Positions 8,652 through 17,096 are shown, counted from the stretch's first letter. The stretch: 64,000 nt of DNA from Hungatella sp. UBA7603 (GCA_002478865.1 DLJZ01000030.1:86531-150530), one strand, 5' to 3'. Notes: generated from the sequence alone by a model not told the origin. Program-made: numbers and translations.

Positions 8652-11600
8652 TTAATTTCTTCCTGGAAGCAGTCTCACTTCAAATGTGAATTCTTCTTCC
8701 TCAAACATATACTCTTTTCTTAAATCCGGACCGCAGCTTTCAGAACCAATGCCATTCTGACGATAATCTAGACAAAGAACCGTGTTACCTGCTGGAACCA
8801 GTTCAAAGTTATGCGCTTTTTGTGTCAATTCTTCCTGTGTATAAATGGAGGCATTAAAGGAAAATGGCTTTTGAGATGCCACTGACATTCGATTCCTGCT
8901 TCCCTCTACGGTAACAAAATCACAATCCCCTCTACTTCCATTTTCCTGTGGCCGCAAATAATCCTCGTGCATTTCTTTTACATGGACCTGGAACAGTCCG
9001 TGATAACTGGCTCTCTTTTTATCAGAATAATTTTCAGATGGACCCATACCAAAGTAAGTCACCTGATCCATCTCTTTTGGAAGGAAAAGTCGAAGTCCAA
9101 ATCTTGGAAGTTCAGGGAATTCTCCGTCCTTTTTTACCTCCAGCTTTGCATCCACTGCACCATTTTTCCGAATGGTCCACAAGGCATTGATGTTTAACAT
9201 TCTCTGTACCGGTGCTGCAGTAATGGACATAACCGTCTTAATTTCCACCCGGTCTTCATTTACCTCTACCATGGTTTCATAAGCTCTTGATATTGCCTTA
9301 TGATAATGTGCCTCCAGCCATGCTTTCTTGATGTCGCTGTCATTATCTGTAGGTGCTCTCCAGATATTTATTTCCATAGGGCGGTCTAATAGACTTCCAT
9401 TTTCAAAGAACATATCTTTAAAACAGCCAGTAAACTTATTGTAAGTATAGGAAAAATCTGCTGTTTCTATTGTCAGGTAACGGTCATCTTCATGAATCTC
9501 AAAGGTTTCTGTTGAAACTTTTTCTGCCACCGGATTGCTTAAGATCCCTGCTGCCGTCTGATTTCTACCATCTTTATTTTCCAGAAGAATTTCATCAAAT
9601 CCCAGTACGCTTCCAGCCTCTAAGAATGGAGATTTATTCTTTAACAGGTAGTTTAGTTTCAAATAACATACGCCTGCTTCTGGTACTGTAACAGGAATGA
9701 CCGCCTTTCCTTCTTCATGAGGAAGAATATTATCCACTGCCCCTTCGGAAAGAACTCCAGTATCTATTACCACTCCGTCACATGTCACTTCGTAGGAAAA
9801 GCAGACATAATCCTCCAATGTTAAGAAATCCATATAATTGTGGAGTACTATTTCCTTTGTTTTCTGGTCAAATGATACCAGTCTTAAGGGGCGGTATACG
9901 TTCTTAAACTCCTTAAGGCCTGTGTGTGGTCTGCGGTCAGGATATACCAAACCATCCATACAAAAATTGCCGTCATGAGGATATTCCCCATGGTCGCCTC
10001 CATAGAGATACATTGGCTTTCCATCTGTATTTTTACCCTGATAAATTGCGTGGTCACACCATTCCCATACAAATCCGCCGCACACTTCATCGTGCTGTTC
10101 AAATACCTTAAAATAATCTTCCAGGTCTCCCGGTCCATTGCCCATGGCATGGCTGTATTCACATAGAATAAATGGCTTTCCTGTATTTCTTTCTGTGTAT
10201 TCATGAATTTCTTCCAGACTCGGATACATACGGCTGTACAAATCCAGATTAGAGAAATCATATTCTTTGCTAAGAACTCGGTAACGGGCTCCCTCATAAT
10301 GAGTCAATCTAGTTGGATCAAATTCCTTGGTCCATTTTAAGGCAGCCTCAAAGGTGCAGCCATAGGCGCATTCATTTCCCATAGACCAGATGACAACAGA
10401 AGTACGGTTCTTATCTCGCTCCACCAAAAGTTTAGCGCGGTCTACGGTTGCTTCTGTAAACTCAGGATTGTCTGCAATAGCACGGTTCCAGCGGTCTCTC
10501 CACACTTCTGTTGCACGATTTTTCATGTATACATAGGCGGTGCCATGGCTTTCATTATCCGCTTCATCAATGACATAAAACCCGTATTCATCGCAAAGCT
10601 GATAAAACTGTGGGGCGTTGGGATAATGGCTGGTGCGTATGGCATTGACATTATGCTCCTTCATCAGTTTCATGTCCTTTTTCATCTGGGAAATATCAAT
10701 GACAAAACCTGTCTCCGGGTCACTGTCGTGGCGATTCACTCCATGGAATTTAATCTTTTGTCCATTTAAATAGATGACACCATTTTGAATGGATATCTCC
10801 CTGATTCCTACCCGGTCTACGATTACTTCATTCTGAGTCTCTAAAATTACGGTGTAAAGATAGGGGTTTTCTGCATTCCAAAGGATAGGGTTTTCAATGG
10901 TCATATCAATCTTGCCACCTGGCAGGTAGCCTTCCATTCCAGAAGTTATATTACCGCTGCCATCAAGAACTGTGATTTTTACCGGAACCTCATTTCCTGT
11001 AAATGTTACTTCCCCGTGAACAAAGGCTTTTCCGTCTTTGTGGGTTGTTCTTAAGAAATAATCAAAAATCCCCTCTTCTGGACGCTTTAATAAATATACG
11101 TCACGGAAAATACCTGTCATGCGGAATTTATCCTGATCTTCCAGGTAACTTCCGTCACACCATTTTAAAACAAGAACAGAAATGGTATTGTCTCCATCTC
11201 TAATTAACCCTGTCACATCAAATTCACTGGTCCCATGGGAAACCTGACTGTATCCTGCATAGCTACCATTTAACCATACATAGAAACAGGAATCCACTCC
11301 TTCAAAGTTTAAAAATGCCTTTGGAGCGTTCTTATCTCTTTCATACATAAAGTGGTGAACGTAAGCCCCGCATGGATTTTCTGCTGGAACAAAGGGAGGG
11401 TCCATGGGAAATGGGTATCTGGTGTTTGTATACTGGTGCTTATCATAGCCATAATTTTGGAAACAACCAGGAACTGGTATCTCTCCAAAACTTTCTGTAT
11501 TATAAACTTCCAGGAAAAACTCTTCCTTTACATCGTAAATACTGTCAAAATATTTAAATTTCCAAGTTCCGTTTAAAAGCTGAAACCGGTCAGATTTCTC

Positions 11601-11714
11601 TCTTTGCTCTGTTAAATCAAAACTCGCCTTAGAAGCCGGGATATAGTAAGCTCTGTTTGGCATGGTGTTCTCATGAAGCAGATGCAGATTTTCATAGTGT
11701 TTGGGTACGATCAT
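8652..11714 (-). CDS. lacZ: beta-galactosidase, glycoside hydrolase family 2
   Basis: A 1020-residue LacZ-type enzyme that hydrolyses terminal beta-D-galactose residues; no signal peptide is present, so it acts in the cytosol. Domain order is the GH2 sugar-binding jelly roll (about 40-215), immunoglobulin-like domain (about 215-320), TIM barrel (about 325-620), then the second Ig-like and the beta-sandwich small-chain domain. Visible motifs are GVNRHDSDPETG, the acid/base Glu448 in WSMGNECAYG and the nucleophile Glu519 in ILCEYSHAMGNG. Length matches E. coli LacZ. The start follows GAGGAGG. It stands alone with no lactose transporter beside it. Confidence 0.96.
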   Translation of the reverse strand: MIVPKHYENLHLLHENTMPNRAYYIPASKASFDLTEQREKSDRFQLLNGTWKFKYFDSIYDVKEEFFLEVYNTESFGEIPVPGCFQNYGYDKHQYTNTRYPFPMDPPFVPAENPCGAYVHHFMYERDKNAPKAFLNFEGVDSCFYVWLNGSYAGYSQVSHGTSEFDVTGLIRDGDNTISVLVLKWCDGSYLEDQDKFRMTGIFRDVYLLKRPEEGIFDYFLRTTHKDGKAFVHGEVTFTGNEVPVKITVLDGSGNITSGMEGYLPGGKIDMTIENPILWNAENPYLYTVILETQNEVIVDRVGIREISIQNGVIYLNGQKIKFHGVNRHDSDPETGFVIDISQMKKDMKLMKEHNVNAIRTSHYPNAPQFYQLCDEYGFYVIDEADNESHGTAYVYMKNRATEVWRDRWNRAIADNPEFTEATVDRAKLLVERDKNRTSVVIWSMGNECAYGCTFEAALKWTKEFDPTRLTHYEGARYRVLSKEYDFSNLDLYSRMYPSLEEIHEYTERNTGKPFILCEYSHAMGNGPGDLEDYFKVFEQHDEVCGGFVWEWCDHAIYQGKNTDGKPMYLYGGDHGEYPHDGNFCMDGLVYPDRRPHTGLKEFKNVYRPLRLVSFDQKTKEIVLHNYMDFLTLEDYVCFSYEVTCDGVVIDTGVLSEGAVDNILPHEEGKAVIPVTVPEAGVCYLKLNYLLKNKSPFLEAGSVLGFDEILLENKDGRNQTAAGILSNPVAEKVSTETFEIHEDDRYLTIETADFSYTYNKFTGCFKDMFFENGSLLDRPMEINIWRAPTDNDSDIKKAWLEAHYHKAISRAYETMVEVNEDRVEIKTVMSITAAPVQRMLNINALWTIRKNGAVDAKLEVKKDGEFPELPRFGLRLFLPKEMDQVTYFGMGPSENYSDKKRASYHGLFQVHVKEMHEDYLRPQENGSRGDCDFVTVEGSRNRMSVASQKPFSFNASIYTQEELTQKAHNFELVPAGNTVLCLDYRQNGIGSESCGPDLRKEYMFEEEEFTFEVRLLPGRN

Positions 11715-11744
11715 GGTCTCTACCTCCTCATCTTTCTAATATTA

Positions 11745-11855
11745 ATTATAAAATGAACCAGTTGAAAATCCATATCACCAATTAGACAAAACATGCACAA
11801 AATGATACAGTTATAGGAAAGCATTCCATAAATCACGTGGCTTTTCCTATGGAAT
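11745..11855 (-). promoter_or_regulatory. beta-galactosidase upstream region with -10 element and competing inverted repeats
   Basis: On the minus strand TATAAT (11745-11750) precedes the gene, but the expected -35 (TGGATT) is poor, which would suit an activated promoter. Further upstream ATAGGAAAGC (11813-11822) pairs with GCTTTTCCTAT (11840-11850) with one bulged base, while ATTCCATA (11823-11830) pairs with TATGGAAT (11848-11855); the two foldings exclude each other. The regulator is not identified. Confidence 0.45.
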
Positions 11856-11932
11856 TATAATTTTCTAATTTTTTGCCATCCTAATCTGAGAATTTCTAAA
11901 TTCAAATACAATATAATACAACCTGCTCTATG

Positions 11933-11967
11933 TAAAAAGGCGGGTCCGGAGAACCGGATACCCGCCT
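11933..11967. terminator. bidirectional intrinsic terminator
   Basis: AGGCGGGT...CCGG pairs with CCGG...ACCCGCCT around a short loop, with AAAAA on the left and TTTTTT on the right. On the minus strand it ends the transcript of the Asn/Cys-rich gene, whose stop is ten bases upstream. Confidence 0.88.
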
Positions 11968-11976
11968 GTTTTTTGA

Positions 11977-12186
11977 TTAACAGCCACAATTGTCGTTATT
12001 ATTCCGCTGACTATTTGCACTGTTACAGCCATCGCGAAAGCCTTCACAATAACATCTTCTTTTTTCCTCAGCACAAGGATCGTTGTTGCATCTATTATTA
12101 TTGCTACAATTACTGTTGCAATTGTTATTACAATTATTATTTGAATTGCATCCGCAATTATTTCTACTACCCCAAGAACAACTCAT
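11977..12186 (-). CDS. small Asn/Cys-rich protein of unknown function
   Basis: The 69-residue product has 22 Asn and 13 Cys in short runs such as CNSNNNCNNNCNSNC, followed by a charged middle (AEEKRRCYCEGFRDGC) and a CGC end. There is no signal peptide or membrane segment. The first codon is set by GAGGTG at 12194-12199, seven bases before ATG 12186; the longer frame to 12201 has no ribosome site. A strong terminator follows, so it is a complete single-gene unit. I do not recognise a family. Cys-rich, low-complexity proteins of this size occur among metal-binding and spore-coat proteins, but nothing here decides between them. Confidence 0.7.
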   Translation of the reverse strand: MSCSWGSRNNCGCNSNNNCNNNCNSNCSNNNRCNNDPCAEEKRRCYCEGFRDGCNSANSQRNNNDNCGC

Positions 12187-12599
12187 TATAAAGCACCTCA
12201 TTTTTTTTAATTATAGAATAGTATATGGGACGCGAAGACTAGTTGTGAATGGTTCATAAATTAGGATGTCCTACGAATAGGCAAGATATGCTCGAAATGA
12301 TACTGCCGTTCTTAGATATTTTTATAAAATCGAAGTCTTTGGCTTAAAACTTAGGTTTTGGCGACTTATTCTTTCACAAGATATTACTACTTAAACGCAG
12401 TCCGTAAATAATATAATCTGTTCCAGGCATTAAAGTGGCACTGAAATGCTGGATTGCCTGCTTTTCAAATTATTTGTGACTAGAAATTCAGAGTATTTTT
12501 TTAAGAGGTCGGGGGAATAATATAATTAATGTTATTTTCAATTTTCAATATAATCTTTGTTATACGATTCAGATTATATTACTATTTTTAATGATTTTA
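12187..12599. other. non-coding spacer
   Basis: About 410 AT-rich bases hold the leader of the Asn/Cys-rich gene at the left and the promoter of the GlsB-like gene at the right. A weak stem, CAGGCA near 12426 with TGCCTG near 12456, is the only structure seen. No small gene with a ribosome site was found. Confidence 0.6.
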
Positions 12600-12629
12600 T
12601 TGACATTATGTGTTTTTACATGTTATAAT
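12600..12629 (+). promoter_or_regulatory. sigma-A promoter of the GlsB/YeaQ-like gene
   Basis: TTGACA at 12600-12605 and TATAAT at 12624-12629, both perfect, are 18 bases apart and 31 bases before the start codon. Confidence 0.85.
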
Positions 12630-12660
12630 TTAGTTAATTACTGGAAGAATGAGGTGAATT

Positions 12661-12909
12661 ATGGGAATTGTTGGTTGGATTATTATAGGTGCTTTAGCCG
12701 GTTGGCTTGCAAGTATGGTTACTGGTAATGATGGAAAGATGGGTGCATTCGCAAATATATGCGTAGGTGTTATTGGTGGTCTTATTGGTGGATTCGTTAT
12801 GAATTTACTAGGCGGGACTGGCATTACGGGATTTAATCTTTGGAGTCTTTTGGTTGCGTTTATAGGTTCATTGATTTTATTGTGGATCGTTAATAAAATT
12901 CGCAAATAA
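12661..12909 (+). CDS. GlsB/YeaQ/YmgE family stress-response membrane protein
   Basis: An 82-residue, strongly hydrophobic protein with three predicted membrane helices and glycine-rich repeats (WIIIGALAGWLASMVTG, GVIGGLIGGFVMNLLGG), the pattern of the transglycosylase-associated/GlsB family. Members are induced by general or envelope stress; the molecular role is not known, and the old transglycosylase name is not proof of activity. The gene has its own near-perfect promoter and a terminator, and is followed by a CsbD-like gene, another stress-type protein, which supports the assignment. Confidence 0.88.
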   Translation: MGIVGWIIIGALAGWLASMVTGNDGKMGAFANICVGVIGGLIGGFVMNLLGGTGITGFNLWSLLVAFIGSLILLWIVNKIRK

Positions 12910-12939
12910 AAAACAATGTTCTATTGATCCACTTTGAAA

Positions 12940-12985
12940 AAACAAAATGACAAAATATGTAGATATAAAGTCATTTTGTTTTAAA
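12940..12985 (+). terminator. intrinsic terminator after the GlsB-like gene
   Basis: AAACAAAATGAC at 12940-12951 pairs with GTCATTTTGTTT at 12970-12981, ending in T residues. The CsbD-like gene is therefore probably transcribed on its own. Confidence 0.8.
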
Positions 12986-13047
12986 CATATTTATTTGAAG
13001 ATTTGTAAACTTGAGGATAGATTCACTTAACTAAGGAGGCGTTACGA

Positions 13048-13290
13048 ATGAATAATTCAGTTAAAAGCAAAATAGATAAAGCGGTAGGTAGTGTGAAAGA
13101 AACTATTGGAAAATCTGTAGAGTCTGAACAGATGGAGCTAGATGGTAAATTGCAAAAACTTACTGGTGAAGCCAGGGAGAAAATGGAAGAGACTAAGGAA
13201 AAAGCGGCTCATATCGGCGAGGATATGAAAGAAAATATAGCTGAGAAGGCTAATGACCTGATTGATTCGATGAAGAAAAAAGATAAATAA
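13048..13290 (+). CDS. CsbD family stress-response protein
   Basis: An 80-residue, highly charged, soluble helical protein. The N-terminal half has the CsbD pattern (KIDKAVGSVKETIGKSV, then LDGKLQKLTGEAREKMEE), in which two similar helical segments are linked by a GK turn; the C-terminal half is an amphipathic lysine/glutamate helix. CsbD is a sigma-B-controlled protein of unknown function in Bacillus. AAGGAGGC precedes the ATG with normal spacing. Its neighbour on the left is a GlsB-like stress protein, so both may respond to the same condition, although each has its own terminator. Confidence 0.85.
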   Translation: MNNSVKSKIDKAVGSVKETIGKSVESEQMELDGKLQKLTGEAREKMEETKEKAAHIGEDMKENIAEKANDLIDSMKKKDK

Positions 13291-13340
13291 TGTTTGTTTG
13301 GGCACTGTTAATGAAAACTGTTTAATATTATAATGAGGGA

Positions 13341-13387
13341 CCGACTATTAGCGAAGAATTAAATGCGTAGCTAATAGTTGGTTTTTT
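13341..13387 (+). terminator. intrinsic terminator after the CsbD-like gene
   Basis: CCGACTATTAGC at 13341-13352 pairs with GCTAATAGTTGG at 13370-13381 and is followed by TTTTTT. Confidence 0.9.
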
Positions 13388-13674
13388 CATTTTCGGGATG
13401 CTATGTAAGCTCTACGGGGTCATGACCCCTAATAAAAAATGCTCACAAGTTCATAGGATATGTAAAGCAGCCCGAAGAATTCGACCAGCCAATACTGTCC
13501 ACTGGTAGATATGCCCTCCCCGCTTCTGGAATGGAATCGATTAGTTTTAAGTGTACAATTCAATTGAACAGCAACAGAAACGCAAGTGAGGCTACTCTAC
13601 AATGATAACCTCGACCTAATCTCCTTGTTTATGGTATTTTAACAGGACACGATTCGGACGAGGTCTGGCAATAC
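13388..13674. other. non-coding junction with a 14-bp palindrome
   Basis: GGGGTCATGACCCC at 13416-13429 is a perfect palindrome. The remainder has no gene with a ribosome site; a 55-codon leftward open stretch (about 13430-13595) lacks a start. The segment is the boundary between housekeeping-type DNA and the phage-like genes, so an attachment or insertion scar is possible but no direct repeat was found. Confidence 0.5.
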
Positions 13675-14169
13675 TTAATCCAAAATAATTGCATCCGATC
13701 CAAACAGATAAACACTTAAGATATCAGTTACTTCCGAAACCCATCGTCGAACCGTTCGATCTGTACTACATAGCATTTCTGCAATCTCCTCTTGAGTCAC
13801 ACCATCGATATAAAATAACTTAAAGGCTTTATACTTCTCAGGCGCATTTTTCCTTAACTGTTCCTCTTCCAAAAGTTTTAGACACTTATCAATATGCGCA
13901 ATTGTAACACTGCTTCGAAGCTTGTTTTTCAAAATACTATTTAGGTAGATATCCTCTTCTAAAGATTTTGCTAATCCATTAGGATTCATATCCGTTATTT
14001 CAGATCCATCTCCCCTCATGCTCTCACGTATCCGGTTATAATTCTCCATTAACTTCTTTGCATTATGTAGTACCTTTGCCTTATTACTTTTCTTCTGGGA
14101 TTTCTCAAATAGTTGAACTGCTTCCAGAGCTGCTGTTCTTACTAATTGTTCTACCACTGCCTGCTCCAT
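13675..14169 (-). CDS. phage-type sigma-70 region 4-like DNA-binding protein
   Basis: A 164-residue helical protein whose last third contains a helix-turn-helix of sigma region 4 type: KLFYIDGVTQEEIAEMLCSTDRTVRRWVSEV near residues 120-150. Such proteins are common as late or lysogeny regulators in phages and integrated elements of Firmicutes. The start is ATG 14169, seven bases after GAGGTGGG; the GTG 12 bases earlier lies within that ribosome site. Its first 65 bases overlap the next leftward gene in another frame, so the two are probably translationally coupled. Function beyond DNA binding is inference. Confidence 0.7.
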   Translation of the reverse strand: MEQAVVEQLVRTAALEAVQLFEKSQKKSNKAKVLHNAKKLMENYNRIRESMRGDGSEITDMNPNGLAKSLEEDIYLNSILKNKLRSSVTIAHIDKCLKLLEEEQLRKNAPEKYKAFKLFYIDGVTQEEIAEMLCSTDRTVRRWVSEVTDILSVYLFGSDAIILD

Positions 14170-14419
14170 GTTTACACCCACCTCTCGTCAAAATTTCAAT
14201 TCTTACCTTATCCCACTCCTCGGCAAGTAAATCCCTCTTGCTAGAGGGTTCAATAACCTCAACCGTGAATCTGCCAAGTATCTTGGCTCCCGAATTGCCA
14301 TATGATGAGATTGTTGCGCTGGGAATCTTTAATAGTGCTGATGCTTCTGGAGCGCTATATTCTCCCATGTAATAACCTCTGTCATACAAGGCATATAACT
14401 TTGTCACTTGTTCACTCAT
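14105..14419 (-). CDS. hypothetical phage-type protein
   Basis: The 104-residue product begins MSEQVTKLYALYDRGYYMGEY, followed by a stretch (APEASALLKIPSATISSYGNSG) that looks like a short helix-turn-helix of the kind used to pick DNA-binding or host-response targets, and ends in a Ser/Gly-rich tail. I do not recognise the family. An excellent ribosome site (AAGGAGG, seven bases before ATG) supports it. It is the first gene of a two-gene leftward unit with the sigma-like gene, divergent from a cI-like repressor, which is the layout of a small phage control region. Confidence 0.6.
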   Translation of the reverse strand: MSEQVTKLYALYDRGYYMGEYSAPEASALLKIPSATISSYGNSGAKILGRFTVEVIEPSSKRDLLAEEWDKVRIEILTRGGCKHGAGSGRTISKNSSSGSSSTI

Positions 14420-14510
14420 GATTCATTCCTCCTTCTTTTTGTTACACTGTCTAGCTACTGTTTTTATTAGTGGTGGTTTCCGCCCTATGATCTTAATCTG
14501 TTTGGCTGGT

Positions 14511-14616
14511 GATTTTAAATCATCTAACCACAATATATCACTCAGATGATTTAAAGTCAACTTTATTTTTCATTTCTACTGGAATTATTGATTTTAAATA
14601 AACTATGTGATATATT
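14511..14616. promoter_or_regulatory. paired inverted repeats, candidate operators of the divergent phage-like control region
   Basis: Two separate inverted repeats lie between the divergent genes. Arms 14511-14525 and 14544-14558 match over 15 bases with one mismatch (core TTAAATCATCT/AGATGATTTAA). AATATATCAC at 14532-14541 is matched exactly by GTGATATATT at 14607-14616. Their placement fits binding by the repressor encoded at 14648; the assignment is inference. Confidence 0.6.
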
Positions 14617-14647
14617 TAACCTATCATATAGGAATCGAGGAATTATG

Positions 14648-15199
14648 ATGGCTCATATTGGTAAGAGGATAAAAGAAAAAAGAGAAGCTATAGGCATGAC
14701 ACAGGAAGAATTGGCAATAGCACTTGGATACAAAAACAAATCCACGATCGCCAAAATAGAAAATGGTACGAATGATATTGTCCAGAGTAAGGTGGTAGAA
14801 TTTGCAAACGCTTTAAGTACAACAGTCCCTTATCTTATGAGTTGGGATGAGGAAGACCTTACACAAACAACACCTGTGGAGACCTTTGGACTAAATATAC
14901 TTGGCACTGACTTTACTATAAACCCGTCTGAGATAGAGCATATTAAAAAATACCGCTCTCTGGACTCTTACGGACAGGAAACAGTATCTTATCTATTAGA
15001 GAGAGAGACCGCCCGTGTAAAAGAAATAGCAAAACAAGAGAAACGGATCATAAAGTTGAAAACTGAGACTCACACATCAGAAAAAGAACAGGCCTTATTG
15101 AAAAAGCCACATCTCATCCCACGTGCCTCTCATGAGCGCACTGATTTAAAGGTTACGAAAGAAATGAAGGATTTTGATGATGCCTTTTTTGATGAATGA
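14648..15199 (+). CDS. cI-like XRE family transcriptional repressor
   Basis: A 183-residue regulator with an N-terminal XRE helix-turn-helix (IGKRIKEKREAIGMTQEELAIALGYKNKSTIAKIENG, about residues 4-40), a linker ending in MSWDEE, and a charged C-terminal part without a recognisable LexA-type protease Ser/Lys pair. It probably controls the leftward phage-like genes and itself through the inverted repeats upstream. ATG 14648 is chosen over 14645 because GAGGA at 14637-14641 then has six-base spacing. No integrase, capsid or lysis gene is nearby, so this is a small remnant or a solitary control cassette. Confidence 0.82.
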   Translation: MAHIGKRIKEKREAIGMTQEELAIALGYKNKSTIAKIENGTNDIVQSKVVEFANALSTTVPYLMSWDEEDLTQTTPVETFGLNILGTDFTINPSEIEHIKKYRSLDSYGQETVSYLLERETARVKEIAKQEKRIIKLKTETHTSEKEQALLKKPHLIPRASHERTDLKVTKEMKDFDDAFFDE

Positions 15200-15248
15200 T
15201 TAAAATAGCCAATGGATGATTAATAAAATTCAAAAGGAGCTCCTGGAC

Positions 15249-16094
15249 ATGTACGCAAACACCGGCTATATGGATCTAACCGACGACCAACTGGAAAACC
15301 ACAATATCCCCTTAAGAGCCAACTGCTGCGGAGTCTATCGTCTCCTCACTCTCCCAGTCATGTCCACAATCCGTCCAATTGGCCGCCCTGACTATCAGAT
15401 TTTGTACATAGCATCCGGAAAAGCAATTTTTCATATAAACAATGAAATCCAAGAAGCATCAGCAGGAAACATGGTTATCTACCTCCCCCATGATTTCCAA
15501 CAATATGCTTATTACCTAGAAGACACCCCCGAAGTATACTGGCTTCATTTCACTGGCGAAGAGGCAGCCAGCCTAATCAGGGAAGCAGGTTTCTTAAAAG
15601 ACCAGATTCTATACACAGGAATCTCTGCCAAATATCAAGACCTCTTCCTGTCCATCATCAAAGAACTCCAGCTTCCAAGACCTTGTTCCGAAGAATTATC
15701 CTCCCTGTATATAAAACAGCTTTTTCTTACGCTCAAACGGTTAAAAGAAGAAGGTGGTTATAAAAAAACTGAGATTAAAGAGGAAATGGAGCAGGCAATC
15801 CACTTTTTCCACGAGAATTTCACCAAAGACATACAAGTAGAGGAATATGCCAAAAGGCTTCATATGAGCACCTGCTGGTTTATCAGAAGCTTTAAACAAT
15901 ATGCCGGTATGCCTCCAGGCAAATACATTACTTCCATACGGATTAATAAAGCAAAAGAGCTCTTAGAAAGCACAGACTATACCGTAGGGGAAGTCGGCAC
16001 CATCATAGGATATGAAAATCCCCTCTATTTCAGTCGTATCTTCAAAAAACAAACCGGCATTTGTCCGGCAGAATACAGAAAAGCGGCAAGATGA
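15249..16094 (+). CDS. AraC family transcriptional regulator
   Basis: A 281-residue regulator with an N-terminal cupin sugar-sensing domain (about 30-150; YQILYIASGKAIFHINN and YWLHFTGEEA) and two C-terminal helix-turn-helix motifs (about 185-280; VEEYAKRLHMSTCWFIRSFK and VGEVGTIIGYENPLYFSRIFKK). The start ATG 15249 has AAGGAG at 15234-15239; ATG 15216 in the same frame has no ribosome site. The ligand is unknown. It converges on a second AraC regulator and shares a terminator with it; the nearest possible targets are the MFS transporter and arabinose genes to the right, but no link is visible in the sequence. Confidence 0.9.
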   Translation: MYANTGYMDLTDDQLENHNIPLRANCCGVYRLLTLPVMSTIRPIGRPDYQILYIASGKAIFHINNEIQEASAGNMVIYLPHDFQQYAYYLEDTPEVYWLHFTGEEAASLIREAGFLKDQILYTGISAKYQDLFLSIIKELQLPRPCSEELSSLYIKQLFLTLKRLKEEGGYKKTEIKEEMEQAIHFFHENFTKDIQVEEYAKRLHMSTCWFIRSFKQYAGMPPGKYITSIRINKAKELLESTDYTVGEVGTIIGYENPLYFSRIFKKQTGICPAEYRKAAR

Positions 16095-16116
16095 GCCCTC
16101 TCATCTTGCCGCTTTC
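16081..16116. terminator. bidirectional terminator between two convergent AraC genes
   Basis: AAGCGGCAAGATGAG at 16081-16095 pairs perfectly with CTCATCTTGCCGCTT at 16100-16114 over a CCCT loop. The left arm includes the last codons and the stop of the rightward gene, so coding and terminator functions overlap. Confidence 0.88.
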
Positions 16117-16935
16117 TTATCTTCTTCCTACCAAACTATAAGTCTGACGGTATTCCTTTGGTGTAATTCCCATGTACTTTTTAAATATCCTGCGGAAATA
16201 ATCCACATCTTGATATCCGCACTGATAAGCGATCTCATTTCCAGTCAAACTGGTCTCCACCAGCATTCTACATGCTTTATTTAGCCTTGCTTCATGAATC
16301 CCTTCTGTAAGTGTCTTTCCATACACAGCGTTATAAACCCGCCCCAGATAGTCCGGGCTGCAATCCAGCTTTTCTGCCAGTATAGAGGATGATAGAGGTT
16401 TCTCTAAATGATTCCTGATATACTGTCCTGCCTGGTTCGCAAGAAGGACCTTTTGCCCATTGACTTCCATCGGAGACAAGGAATCACTGAGCTCACAAAG
16501 AAGCTCTAACAGCACCAGATTTAAAATCCTCTTATCATCCTGACAAACATTCTGCCGTTTGATAAACCGGCGAAACAAGTCTTCAAACTGCTCAGGCTTT
16601 CTAACTCGTATTAACTGAGGCAAAGACATTACGTCTTGTCCCGTTCTAACCGCTTCCTCTTCCAGATGAAAATGAAGCCAATAAAAGGTAAGATTCTCAT
16701 CAAACTCCCTGGTTCCCCAATGATGCCTTCCAGGAAACAAGATAAGAGCCTCCCCTTCCTCCACATTATAAGAAACCTCTTCCTCTGCTATCCCCAAAAC
16801 CCCTGAATTTACATAAATGATCTCAAACGAATCCATGACCCGGTCTGCGTGACACCCCTTGCCACCCGTCACCAAGTATCCTGCATTAAGCGCTTTAACC
16901 GGAAGTACCGCTTTTAGCTGTAAAAAATGATCCAT
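16117..16935 (-). CDS. AraC family transcriptional regulator
   Basis: A 272-residue AraC regulator unrelated in detail to its convergent neighbour. The N-terminal cupin part (about 15-120) includes FEIIYVNSGVLGIAEEE and FYWLHFHLEEEA; the DNA-binding part (about 170-268) includes LAEKLDCSPDYLGRVYNAVYG and IAYQCGYQDVDYFRRIFKKYMG. A GGGGGAAG ribosome site precedes ATG 16935. It is divergent from the MFS transporter gene that starts at 17097, and AraC regulators often control such a neighbour, so regulation of the transporter is plausible but not shown. Confidence 0.9.
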   Translation of the reverse strand: MDHFLQLKAVLPVKALNAGYLVTGGKGCHADRVMDSFEIIYVNSGVLGIAEEEVSYNVEEGEALILFPGRHHWGTREFDENLTFYWLHFHLEEEAVRTGQDVMSLPQLIRVRKPEQFEDLFRRFIKRQNVCQDDKRILNLVLLELLCELSDSLSPMEVNGQKVLLANQAGQYIRNHLEKPLSSSILAEKLDCSPDYLGRVYNAVYGKTLTEGIHEARLNKACRMLVETSLTGNEIAYQCGYQDVDYFRRIFKKYMGITPKEYRQTYSLVGRR

Positions 16936-17096
16936 AACTTCCCCCTGTCACCCCTGAGTCGGAATTCTCCAGTTTTTAGCTTCTTTTTCCTCTTGTATCC
17001 TTTCCATTCTACTGGCAATATTAAGAAAGGCAAAAAGACGGTAGCCATACATTGCTACTTCTTCTTTTTACCCAAGAATAGCAGAAAATTCACAAA

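Noticed and set aside
9884-10297. 137-codon leftward ORF inside the beta-galactosidase gene
   Set aside because: Same strand, other frame of a fully conserved GH2 gene, with no ribosome site.
11973-12191. Tyr/Asn/Cys-rich rightward ORF
   Set aside because: It is the reverse strand of the Asn/Cys-rich gene, which has the ribosome site and terminator.
13430-13595. 55-codon leftward open stretch next to the palindrome
   Set aside because: No start codon with ribosome site and no recognisable domain; left as non-coding.
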